Origin: Anastatus disparis
Taxonomy: Eukaryota; Arthropoda; Insecta; Hymenoptera; Eupelmidae
DNA: 64,000 nucleotides
Direction: 5' to 3'
NCBI GenBank assembly: GCA_017163975.1
Contig: JAFFSR010000347.1
Location: 124,001-188,000, forward strand
The notes under the pieces are model-generated. The model had not been told where the DNA came from, did not search any database, and saw nothing but the letters and a program-made list of their open reading frames with translations. Numbering within the stretch: the first letter of the stretch is position 1; each line of letters opens with the position of its first letter. Below are positions 34,378-46,209 of this stretch, one piece after another. The translations under genes were made by a program, and so were the position numbers.

Positions 34378-36484
34378 CCGCCTCCTGGTGTAAGAAAATT
34401 TGCTTTGTGTTGTCTAGTATTGGCGTTTTTCAATATTGTAACACAGAGCGACCACAACTCAACACAACTTGTTTACTCGCGAACCATAGCGGAGCAACAA
34501 GAAAACACGTCTGTACTGTACGAGAGCAGACGTGAAACTCCCAAACAAGTTATCGTGAAATAATTTGAATTTAAATAGCAAAAAAAATTACGAACAATAT
34601 TTCAACTAAAAATATTTTTATGGATGAAACTTCAAATAGGAGTTAGTGAAATAATATTATACTGAATAAGCTATCCAACAAGGAGGTAACACGTGTTGGA
34701 TATATTAAGTGGATTGTGATGCAAAAATTATCGAGGACGATATAATGCATCATTTTCCTCCTCCTGTAGAATTTCCAACAAATCAGTGTAGAGAAGATAG
34801 AGAAGATTTATCTTTTGATTATAAAGAAAGAGCAGTGAATTATTGACGGAGTGGGAGAAAAAAAAATTTGAGTCTTGAAAGTGTGAAAAGTAAATTCAAA
34901 AAGGTATCTCCTATCAGTCAGCTTCGGCGTTGGGCTCACACAGTCTACCAAGGTGGTACATACAGAGAAAAAATTGCCCGAATTTGTGATTATACATTAC
35001 AAAATTTTAAATCTGCTGTTGACGCTGGTTTTATTGTGCATGATCAAAATTTGCGTCGTTGGGCATTACACGCAAAAAAGGATCTAGAGTTTGAAGATTT
35101 TAGGTTCAAAGCTTCAAAACACTGGTTATCAAGATTTAAAATTGCTCACAGAATTGTATCCAGAAAAATTAACAAATTTGCTACCCGAAAAACTTTTGAA
35201 AGTAGTGCAGAACTAGAGAAACAAGCTCTTACATTTGTTACCAATGTGAAGAAAGCTATTCAAGAAATTAAAATTCATAATACATATAATACAGATCAAA
35301 GTGGATTCCAATTGGAAATCCACTCAGGAAGGACACTTGCGGTGGAAGGCGAAAGTCAGATTCAATGTCTAGTACAATCGGTATCATCAATGACACACAG
35401 GTATACTATACAGCCACTTATATCAGGTGAGGGGAAACTTTTGTCACCTTTTTTTTAGTTTTAAGGGAATAATCTGGCCAGTTTGGACCAATTGTAGAAT
35501 CCAAATTGTTCAAACTTCAAAATGTATACGTAGAAGCATCTAAATCTGGAAAATTAACTTCAGGTAAGTAATGATTAAATATAATTTAAAAATAACAGAA
35601 ACCCAGTAGAAAAATGTTGAACAAATTTTTTTAGTGCAGATCTTATTAAAATTTGGTTGAGGAACATTTTTCATCCAAATGTTGCTCCTACCAGTATATT
35701 GCTGCTAGATTCTTGGAGTGGTCACTGCAAAAAAGTAATTGAAGAAACTAGACCAGAAAACAAGATCGTTAATGTTATGAAAATTCCAACTGGAACCACA
35801 GAAAAAATCCAACCATTAGATGTATACGGATTTCGATTGTGGAAAAACTTTGATCGACGTTTTTCAGATAACGTTATTTTAATAAATTACGATATGAATT
35901 CATATTCGACAAATAATAATATTAGGCTTCAGTCATTGGTTCATGACCAATTTTCGTCGCCAAGGTATTTAAATCTTTTTAAATATTCTTGATTTAAAAG
36001 TGGATATCTCGAAGAAAAACCGGGAAAATTTGATAATCCGGTTGATTTCAGTTTCGGGGATTCTTGTAGTTCAAAATGCGAAATCGAAGGCTGCCAAAAT
36101 GCTGCAATTATACGTTGTGGCTGGTGTAAAAAGTCCCTAAGTTTTAAACATTTTTTTGATAATTATCATTACTGTTCAGACTTTAACAAATAAAAAATGT
36201 TAAAAAACCGTTTCTTCCTAATTGTATTAAATTTTATAAAAGTTTATATTAGTAAGTGTGCAGCACGCTATCAAAAAATTGGTACAAAGACAAATGAATT
36301 AGAAGAAGAATCATGTAAGATACTATAGATTAAATATTATTTTCTCTTTTTATCGATTATGTATAAAAATAAGATTTTTCACCATAAAGGGTTATAATAG
36401 GAATTCATATGAATTTTCCCAGTTTATTTTCATTAGAAACAGAAGTTGCAATCCCTATAATTTAATTAAAAACAAAGAAACTGT

Positions 36485-37236
36485 TTACGTCTATTTTCTT
36501 TCAAAACACAAACATCTGCTCAAAACTAAACTATTTTTTCACTACGAAAATTCATGTCAATTTTTTAATTTTTCACCTATCAAAAATAGGGGTTGCAACC
36601 CCCAAAAGTCAATGTCACCAGAACTTGTTATACTTTCTAAAAGGAATATTACCCACTTAATTTTACTAAAAAATATTGATTAGGAAAAAAGCTTTTTAAA
36701 AAAATCTGTTTTCGGGGGTGAACTTTTAGGGTAGATTTCACCCTTTAAATGTGTTTTTAGAATATTTTTATTATAATAATATCTATAGAGCAGTAAAAAT
36801 TAAAAAATTCGCTATTAAATGATTTTAATATCGAAACTACTCATTTTCATTCATAGGGGTAGCTTTACCCTCTAAAAATATTTTTTTTTTAAATGCTGGA
36901 AAACATAAACTTTTTTTTTCTATTTTTCTTATAAATATAAAAATTTGGTTATAATTACACTATTTTAAAAGTTTTTACTGCAGAAAATGATGTCAATTTT
37001 TCGTGTATTAAAAATAGGGGTTGCAACCCCCAAAAGTCAAATACAGCAGAGTTTGTTTTACTTTTTATAAGGATTATTACCCACTTGGTTTTACTAAAAA
37101 ATATTGACTTGAAGAAACGTTATTTGAAAAAAAATGTTTTTGGGGGTGAACTTTGAGGGTGGATTTTACCCCTTCAATATGTTTTTCCGCCGATAAAAAA
37201 AATACCAATCACTTGCTTTTTTAATGTACTACAACA
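36485..37236 (-). repeat. Right TIR of pogo-type element
   Basis: Reverse-complement partner of 27,408-28,167, with the two modules visible as GGGGTTGCAACCCCCAAAAG repeated near 36,589 and 37,017. It ends ATGTACTACAACA before TA. Confidence 0.8.
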
Positions 37237-37258
37237 TATCGCCAGGTGGGAGGAAGAA

Positions 37259-37410
37259 GGTTACGATTCGAAATTGGCCACAAAAAAGTAACGATTCGGA
37301 TAAAGCCACAAAAAGGTTCAGATTCGAAATTGACCACAAAAAAGTTACGATTCGGATGAAGCCACAAAAAGGTTCAGATTCGGGTTTAGCCACAAAAAGG
37401 TTATGATTCG
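37259..37410 (+). repeat. Subterminal GATTCG / CCACAAAAA repeats, left arm of outer element
   Basis: Six GATTCG sites spaced about 28-29 bp alternate with CCACAAAAA(A)GGTT-type spacers. Units come in two alternating versions (GATTCGAAATTG and GATTCGGAT.AAG), giving a higher-order period near 57 bp. The mirror array is at about 38,500-38,650. Regular subterminal repeats in DNA transposons are often transposase binding sites; here that is inference. Confidence 0.8.
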
Positions 37411-38085
37411 GCTGCTTTTTTTTCCCTCCGATATTTTGGATGAGAACCGCTGTTGAAAACATAAGAATTTATCTCCGATATCCAAGCACTCATAAATATT
37501 AGAATTATTTTTTCATATTTTATGAAAAAGCAATCAATTGTAAAATTCCTTCTATAATAATGTTATCTTCGCTTTTTTGATGAATTTAAAAGAATACTGT
37601 AATAATTGTTTTAAATTATTTACTGAATTAATTTTAAAATAATTTTTAAAGAAAACAAAAATTACTTTTAAAATATTTCATGAAAATATTATTAAAAAAA
37701 TGATTTAAACATACTTATTAAAAAGTGACATAAAATTCTTAAAAATTAATTTAAAATTGATTGACGCTGTGAGGCAATGCCAACAAAATGAACGATTCTT
37801 AACAGTATTTTTTATATAAATATAAATATATTTATTAAATTAATAATCATATATATATTTCAACGTAATAAATTTTTATAGAATTTATGGTATTTGGCAG
37901 GAATTAAATCTTTTTCCATGAGGATACGTGAATCTTTCGCTTTATCAGCATCCATAGCTAATAATCAATCGTAACATCTAGTTAATATGTTTTTATTGTC
38001 AAATTTAATGATTGATTTTTTACTTAGAGACTCATAATTTAAATTGTATTTGTTGATGAATATTTTCACTATATAAATCCTTCCA

Positions 38086-38086
<1 letters not shown>

Positions 38087-38162
<76 letters not shown>
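38087..38162. repeat. (CA)n(TA)n compound microsatellite
   Basis: About 19 CA units (38,087-38,124) run directly into about 19 TA units (to 38,162), inside the central part of the outer element. Confidence 0.95.
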
Positions 38163-38166
<4 letters not shown>

Positions 38167-38499
38167 ATTTCACGTCAATTTAACTAATGTTTGCGAATTT
38201 TTATTAAATTATAAAATTTGTGAATTTTTTATTCTTACATTGAAACCTTAAAGTAAAAAGATTTTTAATTTATGAAATAAATCAATTAATTTTTATTTAA
38301 TAAGATTATAAAAAGTAATAATATATTTCAATATATGATTTATACTCACTAAATTGAAAACTATAGGTTTATAAAATTGCCTCTTCATGGAAAAAATGAA
38401 AACATAATTATAATATTTATGTGTACTTAAGATATAGGAGACAAACTCTTATGTTTTCAACAGCGGTTCTCATCCAAAACATCGAAGGAAAAAATAAGC

Positions 38500-38650
38500 A
38501 GCCGAATCGTAACCTTTTTGTGGCTAAACCCGAATCTGAACCTTTTTGTGGCTTTATCCGAATCGTAACTTTTTTGTGGCCAATTTCGAATCTGAACCTT
38601 TTTGTGGCTTAATCCGAATCGTTACTTTTTTGTGGCCAATTTCGAATCGT
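38500..38650 (-). repeat. Subterminal GATTCG repeats, right arm of outer element
   Basis: Mirror of 37,259-37,410, with the same alternation of the two unit versions. Confidence 0.8.
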
Positions 38651-38727
38651 AACCTTCTTTCTCCCACCTGACGATATACAAGAATTATCAAAATCGGTAG
38701 ATTCGGGTTGGGGTACCTTCCTTGTTA

Positions 38728-40099
38728 GTGTTATCTTATTTTTATTTATTAGTGGAGTAGGGCTTTAATCTACTCACTAATATTTTTTTATATGAAAATA
38801 ACTTAAGAAATAAAGACTTAAAGTAACACTGATTTTTCCAGTGGACCTAGCAGAGCCGGCTCTTGCGGTCGCCGTCTTGTTGTGACTAATGGCGGTGTAG
38901 TGACGTAGAGGTTTGTTTTTATTACCTCGCGCCCGAGCGATCGAGAGATCAAAGCTCAAATCAAACCCCGACATGTAGTAAAAATTTTCAGGACAAGAAT
39001 CGTTTAACTTCCTAAAAGTTTATTAGTCTGCTTACTGATGAATTTTTTCTTTCTTCTCTGTCTCTCATTTACACTTGTATACAGTTGACGGTTGAGTTTT
39101 CGCAATGAGCCGGTATTGGGAAACGCTGACTCAGGACATCGCATGAAACTAATTTTGATTGTTAACCTTTTAAATAGAAATGAAATTAAGATTCACAATT
39201 TTTAGATTCAAGAATGTTTTAATAATATTATATTGATTTGAAGGGCATAGTTCCATGGGATGTCACTTCTTCCTCCTCAGGTCGATTGTCGTCCCGACAA
39301 TCAGCATAAGAGTAATAGAATAGACCGAGTTAAGCAGATGAATTGTAAATAACATGTTAGATAAGACAATTGATTTTAATTCATGATAAGATACATTATT
39401 TTTGCAGTATATTTGGTAAGTTACGTGAGTAAATTGTTAGTATACTTGTTATAGTTGAATTTTTCGTTAAGGGGTTTTGATATGGTATAATTAACTAACA
39501 ATAATAAAAGAATAAAATTTGGTAGCGTGTAACAAAAATTAGTGAACTAAAAAAAAATTTTGTGAAATTGTGTATGCAATATTTTGTTGCGTTACTACGC
39601 ATAATAATGTAAGGAATTACAAATTATATAAATCGGAATTTAGACAATTAAAATACAATAATAATAGTAATAATAATTTATGTGTTAAAGTGTGTAATAC
39701 TATATTAGATGCTATAAAAAAATGAATTAAAATTTAAATGAAAATTAAAATCAATTCGTTGATACAAAAATAAATTTTTACATAAGGTTTTAGAATTTAA
39801 GGATTTCTTGCTCTTAGAAGGAAATGTTTGTTCTTAGAAAAAACTGTAAAACTCATATGCAACATAACCTTAATATATTGAAGTGAAGTCTCGGACTTAT
39901 CTGTGATAGTAGATTCCCTTCAGACTTTGATTCAAAACAATCGTAACACCATTATTAAACAATCATTCACTGTGGTTTTTCTTCTTTAAGTTCTATTCTA
40001 GTACAGATGTTTTGATGTTGGTTCCAAAATCCCATCAATTTGGTAGTGATAATTCGTTTATTAATTTTTCTATGGTGTAGCACTCTTGATATGCTTGTA
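38728..40099. other. No gene seen; GC-richer patch and small hairpin
   Basis: A GC-richer patch at 38,835-38,960 has no recognised content. A perfect 8-bp stem, GATTGTCG and CGACAATC with a 3-base loop, lies at 39,283-39,302 after a pyrimidine-rich run. The rest is AT-rich. Confidence 0.45.
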
Positions 40100-40103
40100 A
40101 TTC

Positions 40104-40708
40104 TGTTAACCGTTAGAACTGTATTTATTAATTTGTAAAGTTTAATTTATTAAACTTTATTTAATAAACTTGATTTATTAAATTTATAAATTTTTAATTA
40201 TTATTATAACTTATTTTTGTAATTTAGGACGTTGGTTCTTTAGGATAGGTATCCAAGAATAAAAGAATATTTATTTATATATATATGTGTTGAATTGAAC
40301 TTATCTTTATTTCTCCTTCTTAACCTTTAGTACAATAATTTTAGGCGAAGCGTAGCCTTAGACGGTAAGTATGAAATTAAGCTGGCGAGCTAAAGACTCT
40401 TGGGTTTTTATACTATGGGTAAAAGACAGTTGCATTCTTTCGTATGTATGATATTATTGATACTTTTATAATTTCGGGGAAAAGATTGATTGAATTTTGC
40501 ATGTGATGCAGTTGAGAGTTCGATCGCCTTTTGTGCGTCGCATTCTTGTGTGTCGCATTCTCGCGAATGTATAACGTTATTGTTTGCTATCGCAGTCTCA
40601 AGGTAGAAGACTTGACATATGATGCTTACGGAGTTCAATCACCCTTGAGTGAAATGTACAAGATGAATATAAGTATAAATGTGTTATGAATGTTTGTCTT
40701 TGTTTACA
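40104..40708 (-). repeat. 3' LTR of the errantivirus-like element
   Basis: Nearly identical to 48,122-48,728. The minus strand directly before it reads AAGGAAGGGCG, a purine-rich tract suitable for plus-strand priming. Confidence 0.9.
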
Positions 40709-40740
40709 CGCCCTTCCTTAAAATTTTTCGTCCCGAAAAA

Positions 40741-42602
40741 TTATAGTAAATTGTCATATGATGGAGGAATCAGGTGAGTTTTGGGTGTATAAGAAGAGGA
40801 TATTGTAGGTTGTATTGAGGAAACGTTTGCAGCGGTGATAATGTTGGCACAATGGTTGTAAGTTACTGTAGGTTCGAGTCGTTTAGTGTGACAACAACAA
40901 AAATTATTTAATCTTGCCCAAAGATAAGAACTGATTATTATTATTACTTTGTGTATGTTTAACTTATACCCGATAAAGGCAGCAATCATAGAGAGAGCTA
41001 CGTATCCTGAATAATGAAGATAGTCTATCGCAGTTGAAATAAAAGAATGATTTCGTCTTTGTAAAGTTAGTCTTTCAATTTCGTCTTGTATTTGTTCTAG
41101 GTTATAAGCATGACTCCTTAGACTACCGAGATCATGTTCCGAAAATGCCAATAAAGGAAGGGTTATATTTAAGTTGTCTTCATATGGTTTACTAAGTGTT
41201 AAGTTTAAGAGTGTGGTTGTATATGTAGTAGAGTCATGTGACGTATGTAAATAATACGCAGTGTTTGATATAAAACATTTATCATCAAGCTTTACAATAC
41301 TAACTTGTGATATTGTTATGTCTTTCTTATAATTTTTACAAAATACGCTGAATAACATTTCTTTTATAGGTACAATATAAAATTTATCATTTTCTATACG
41401 TTTTACAAAATCATGAGTTAAAGAGAAATAATGTTCTTTACATTTGCTTGTGTCATTTAATAATATTCTATCGCAAGCGGATAATGAGTCTATTAGCCTA
41501 GGTAAAATTTGTAGTTTACATATTTTTGTATTGCCAAGTTGATTACAATCATTTATACTCGATAAGGTCGTATATTTTGATATATCATACGTTGTTAATA
41601 CATATTGGTTAGTTACATCTAATATTGCTGTGTTTCCAAAACGTCTTTCAATAGGTAAAGGTTCAAACTTAAGGATTTTGTACGGGTCATTGTGAATAAT
41701 GGGATATTTAGTAACTATTACGAGTCCGTCTGTTTTAATGTAGGATGTGAATGTCATAACTTGTAATATTGAGAAATAATTTTTCATTGTTGGTGCTATT
41801 AACATGTCATCGTATTGCTGTTTTTATACAAGCTTTGTAGACCATTTATTAGAATTTCAGGTTTTAATAATGCAGGTGATAATATTCCGTTTCTTGCTAT
41901 ATTTATAGAATTGAATAAATCCGTTATATAAGCTTCATATTCTTCTAGCGATGCATCAATTTCTTGCAAACTAAGTAATACAATTTGGTTGCCTTGATAA
42001 TTGTTGAGCATTACTGATATTCCAAGACTCCAGTTTATTAATTTATCTTCGTTTTCTTTAAATATATAGAACTCCTTTGTAAATGAATCGAAGGTCTCTT
42101 TCATAAACAATGTTTGATTTTTAATTGCTATTATCTAATCTTCTGTATGTTTGTATAATTTGTCTATCTCTTGATTTATAGAGTCGGCATCATCAGAATT
42201 TAAGGTACCAAATAAAAATTTACTCGCTGTTCCTACAAAGTTGAATAATCCTCTCTTCTTTCTGTTGCCTTCTGAGTGTAAAAATAAAGATAGTCTTGCG
42301 AATTATTCATGTAGTCGTTTTTCTTGATGCATTATGAAATCTTTTGCAGTACAGTGAACATTATTACATACTTCTTTGATTTTTGTTAATCGATTTTGCA
42401 TGTCTATTTTATTTTGTATAAGGGCTGTAAGATTTATATAATTAACAATAGTCCAAGTATCTTCGAACACATATGCAGTTCCGTAATTTTTCTGTAGTAT
42501 TGGTATATTAGCTGGTGTAACTTCTATATCTGCTTCGCAATGATGAAACATGTCAATTAGAATGACTGTTAATATTATCATTGTCGCCTTCATCTGTAAC
42601 AA
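40741..42602 (-). pseudogene. env: env of the errantivirus-like element, two stops and one shift
   Basis: Starts at 42,602, overlapping pol. The first residues include a hydrophobic signal-peptide-like run. The frame stops at 42,303-42,305, stays in phase through a basic RKKR cleavage-like site (about 42,250-42,265) and the hydrophobic start of a fusion-peptide-like segment, stops again at 42,135-42,137, continues to about 41,800, then shifts by one base into the 354-codon segment 41,805-40,741. That segment has a hydrophobic membrane-spanning stretch near its C-terminus followed by a short tail. This layout matches errantivirus envelope proteins related to baculovirus F proteins, which mediate membrane fusion and cell-to-cell spread. 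This copy is broken and cannot make the full protein. Confidence 0.85.
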
Positions 42603-45600
42603 AGAAGGGATTCGAGATAAGCGTGATCTCGTTAAAATGTCGTCTTAGAATTTTTGTTTCAAATAAAAGCTGAACTGTATGACTTTCATTATTGACTGTG
42701 AGAATTGTTGCTGGCCCTATAAATCCACGTGATGTTCTAAAATTTACCCTATCCCCTGATTGTGGGTTGATTCTTGAAGTTTGTCTATTATCTACTGTGT
42801 TTTTATTAATTTCCTTTTGTCTTTGTATATTTTCTCTTGCTTCTTTTGCTTTCTTTGTATTTTCTTCCAATCGCTTATTTAATGAATTTAACTTGTCAGA
42901 GTTAAAATTTTCTTTAGGTAGAATTCGTCCAAAGAATAATTCATAAGGTATATATTTTGTTGTAGGATGTATTGTTCTATTATAAGCAGTAATAATTGGG
43001 TAAAAGCTTTTATTGTTTGAAACTACTCCAATTATTCTTTTCTTCAAAGTTCCTATAAGTCTTTCTACTACACCATTCGATTGCGGATGTAATGAAGTTG
43101 TTGGTATATATTCTATTTTATGTTTTTCTAATAAATTTTGAAACGCCCTTGATGTAAACGTAGCTGCATTGTCACTGATTATTTTCTTTGGTGTTTCCCA
43201 TTCACTTATTAAATCTTCCATAGATTGCGTAGTTTGATCTAGATTTTTCAATTGATAAACTTTAGCATATCTTGAAAGCGCTTCTATAATAAAAAGTAAT
43301 TTTATTCCTTTTTCTTCGGCATGATCTATATACCATAATTCGTTGATTTCCTTTTGCACATTAATAATAGTACCTGGAGCTTTGAATCTACTATTAAAAT
43401 TTCTTTCTGCACAGTATTCGCAGGTATCGATCCAATTTTTAACCTCTTCTGCTTTTGTTTCCCAACAATATTTACGAAGTTGAAACATGGTTTTATCATA
43501 AGCCCAATGAGCTTCGCTATGGGCTCTTGCTATTAATGTTTTTCTAGTCTTTTCACAATCCACATTAGTCTGTGCTAGACTCTTAATTCGTATTCTTTTT
43601 GGAAAACGAGCAAGTTTTGATAATAAATCTTGAGCCGAAGCGTCGTCAAAATTTCTTAATTCTATAATTTCTCCTTTATAATTAGGGTAATGATTACGTA
43701 AATAATTTATTGGTGATCGTATTAATTCTTCATTTGGAGTTAGTATAATGTCTCCTTTACATGCCTGTTTTATTTCTATCTTTCCATATTTAGGTTCTTT
43801 TTCTGTCCGAAAATATACAAGTGTAATTTCTTTTATACCGCTCTTGGCTGCTATGGCCTTTAAATGATTTGTAGCATCGAAGAATTTTTTTCTGTTAAAA
43901 CCTCTGAGCTCTAATATTTTTCCTTCTGTGTATTTAGACAATATTTCCTTTAAAACTTGTTTTATGTCATGATCATCAGTATTGTTGTATATTATGTCAC
44001 CTTCTATAGCATTAACGTACTTTATTCTTGGGTTTTCTCTTTTTGCTACAAATGCTCGGCTAAGAGCATCGGCATTAGTATTTAATTTACCCTTTTTATA
44101 TTCTACTATAGGTTGAAAATCTGTAATTTTTAATAAAAGTTTAAAAATTCTAGATCCGATTTCTGGTGATTTTGATTTGATGAGACCTGCTAATGGTGCA
44201 TGATCTGTTATTAAAATGAAAGGTTTCCCATATAGAAAATGTCTAAAATGACGCATTGCCCATACTGCTGCTAATAACTCCTTTTCGGTAGTCGAATAAT
44301 TCTTTTCAGCTTGATTGAGTGTTCTTGAAGCATAGGCGCAAGGTAAATCTTTTCCTTTCTTGTAATCACCTTGACTAAGAATTGCACCAAGTCTTTCATT
44401 ACTCGCATCTGTTGTCAGTATGAACATCTCCTCTAAATTAGGGTATTTTAATATCGGTGATGATGTTAATTTTTGCTTTAATATTTCAAAAGCATTTTTG
44501 CATTTATCGTCGAAATTAAACGTGACATTTTTACTCATTAGTTTATTAAGAGGTGTTGTGATTTTACCGTAATTTTTAATAAATTTCCTATAGTATCCGC
44601 ATAATCCTAGAAATTGTCTGATTTCCTTTTGATTGGAAGGTTGTTTATAATTTCTTATACATTCTAATTTGTTTGGATTAGGATATACTCCTTTTTCTGT
44701 TATGAGATGTCCTAAATATTCTAATTCTGGTTTTACATATTCACATTTATCAGGCTGCAACTTTAAGCCTGCAGTTCTAAGACGATCAAATAATATCTGT
44801 AAGTTCTTTAGATGTTCTTCAAAGGTTTTTGAGTATACTATAATGTCATCTAGGTATACGAAACATATAGTGCCTATTAGTCCTTGTAATTTTAAATTCA
44901 TTATTCTTTGAAATGTTGCAGGTGCGTTTTTAAGGCCCATTGGCATTTGTTTAAATTCCCAATGCCCTTTATGAGTAGAAAATGCAGTACGCTCTCTGTG
45001 TTCTGGAAAAACCGGTACTTGATAAAAGCCTGAAGCCAAGTCAAATGCAGAGAAGTATCTCATACCTCCCAATTGGTCAAGAATTTCATTTATTGACGGC
45101 AATGGGTAATTGTCTTGAAGTGTGTATTCATTTAATTACCTAAAATCTATTACAACTCTATATTTTTGTATTCCTGATGCATCCATTTTCTTTGGAACAC
45201 ACCAAACAGGTGATACAAAAGGCGAATTTGACTTTGTTATAATACCTTAATTTTCAAATTTTTCTATTTGTCTGTCTATTTCCTTATGTAAAGATAATGG
45301 GTGTCGATATAATTTTGAAACAACTGGTTGATTTATTGTTAAATCTATACGATGATACATATTCTTGAGCGATGGTGCATCATCTTCTTCTAATTGAAAA
45401 ATATCATTGTATTCTTTGACTAATGTTTGTATTGCTAATGCCTGTTCTCTCGGCAAATGTGATGTGCGTGTATTATCTATAATAAGTTTATCACGATGAT
45501 ATTTTTCTGTCATGAACGTTTGTTTATTACATACTTGTTTCTGTATGAAAATTGTTTCATAAACATCTTGTTTTTGTTCTTAAAATTCTTTTATCTCTAT

Positions 45601-46209
45601 TTCAGTATCTATTTTCATTTCCTTTACTAACTCATTAACGATGTTGAGTGTTGTACTTTTATTTTGTACTGTATATATTGCTGGTGTTATTATATTTTTC
45701 GGATCGGTTATTATGTACTCTCCATCTGGTATATCTATATCTATTTTTATAAGATTGATTCCTTGATTTACATAAACAGGTTTCTCATTGAATGTGAATT
45801 GTAAAGGGTTGTCTTGTGCATCAAAAATTTTTATATTTTGTTTTTCTGTATCAATTAATGCTTTATAATGTTGTAGCCATCCTCGGCCCAATAACCCATC
45901 GGCATCGAGAGGTATTTTATTGCTTGCAACATGATATACAAAGTCCTTTCCAAAAACATTCAATTTACATTTGCCAAGCATTGTGTGATCTCCGTTAACT
46001 ATCTGTATTGTTTGTCTCTCTTCTGGTTTTTGACTTATAGGATTGCAGGTATTAAGATCCAACACTTTGTCTTTAATGAATGTTATGCCTGCTCCTGTGT
46101 CCACTAAGAATTTTAATAATTTTCCTCCTGTTCCTGAGGGTCGCATCCAGAGATGCCAGTGCTTTCCATCTGTTGGAAAGATTGCGTTTGGTAATCCTGG
46201 TCTTCCCAA
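42553..46209 (-). pseudogene. pol: pro-pol of the errantivirus-like element, three in-frame stops
   Basis: One phase from 46,209 to 42,553, interrupted by stops at 45,580-45,582, 45,247-45,249 and 45,136-45,138. The aspartic protease has VDTGAG near residue 35. The RT begins before the third stop and continues in the 849-codon segment, with DLASGFYQV, QMPMGLKNAPATFQR and YLDD at residues 83-86. RNase H begins near LTTDASN. The integrase zinc finger is HSEAH...CEYC, and the core shows IDHAEE, SDNAAT and GVVERLIG, giving the DD-E residues. There is no chromodomain. The three stops are single-base-type nonsense changes clustered within 450 bases between protease and RT, while the rest is open. 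The end overlaps the env start by 50 bases. Confidence 0.9.

Larger units (their letters stand above)
29072..34717 (-). mobile_element. I-group non-LTR retrotransposon (LINE), near full length
   Basis: A 5.65-kb minus-strand element with a 3' A-tail (T-run 29,070-29,095 on the plus strand) and perfect 13-bp target duplications TGATGCAAAAATT at 29,059-29,071 and 34,718-34,730. It encodes ORF1 with a CCHC knuckle and ORF2 with endonuclease, reverse transcriptase, RNase H and a C-terminal CCHC motif. This is the domain order of I-group LINEs (I, Nimb, Loa-like). Both ORFs have frameshifts, so this copy is not active. Confidence 0.9.
28853..36193 (+). pseudogene. pogo-like transposase, interrupted by LINE and stop codons
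   Basis: The frame opens at ATG 28,853, meets a TAA near 28,913, reaches the LINE at 29,071 and resumes in phase at 34,718, as the 13-bp duplication is counted once. A TGA lies near 34,849 where Trp is likely. Residues after 34,868 show helix-turn-helix regions (LRRWA...HWLSRFKIAHRIVSRK), then NTDQSGF, LLLDSWSGH and QPLDVYGFRLWK, giving three acidic residues with about 36 residues between the last two, as in pogo-type DD-D transposases. Introns 35,564-35,634 and perhaps 35,965-36,000 restore the frame; the second is short for an intron. The C-terminus has a Cys/His cluster (CEIEGCQ, CGWCKKS, HFFDNYHYC) ending at TAA 36,191-36,193. Confidence 0.8.
27408..37236 (+). mobile_element. pogo-type (Tc1/mariner group) transposon, split by a LINE
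   Basis: Flanked by TA at 27,406-27,407 and 37,237-37,238, with inverted repeats of about 760 and 750 bp (27,408-28,167 and 36,485-37,236) ending in TGTTGTAGTACAT. Without the LINE it is about 4.2 kb. The other arm of the outer element shows the uninterrupted sequence (TTGTATATCG near 38,675 in reverse complement), so both junctions can be placed. It encodes one transposase (28,853-36,193). Confidence 0.88.
27360..38724. mobile_element. Outer TIR element (host of the nest), TTA duplication
   Basis: Ends read CAAGGAAGGTACCCCAACCC at 27,360 and its mirror ending at 38,724, flanked by TTA at 27,357-27,359 and 38,725-38,727. With the inner insertion (27,408-37,236) removed, the element is about 1.54 kb. 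Its inverted repeats are about 330-350 bp: left 27,360-27,407 plus 37,239-37,520, right about 38,380-38,724. The centre (37,520-38,380) is AT-rich and non-coding. A 3-bp TWA-type duplication is usual for PIF/Harbinger, but the termini alone do not prove this. Confidence 0.8.
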
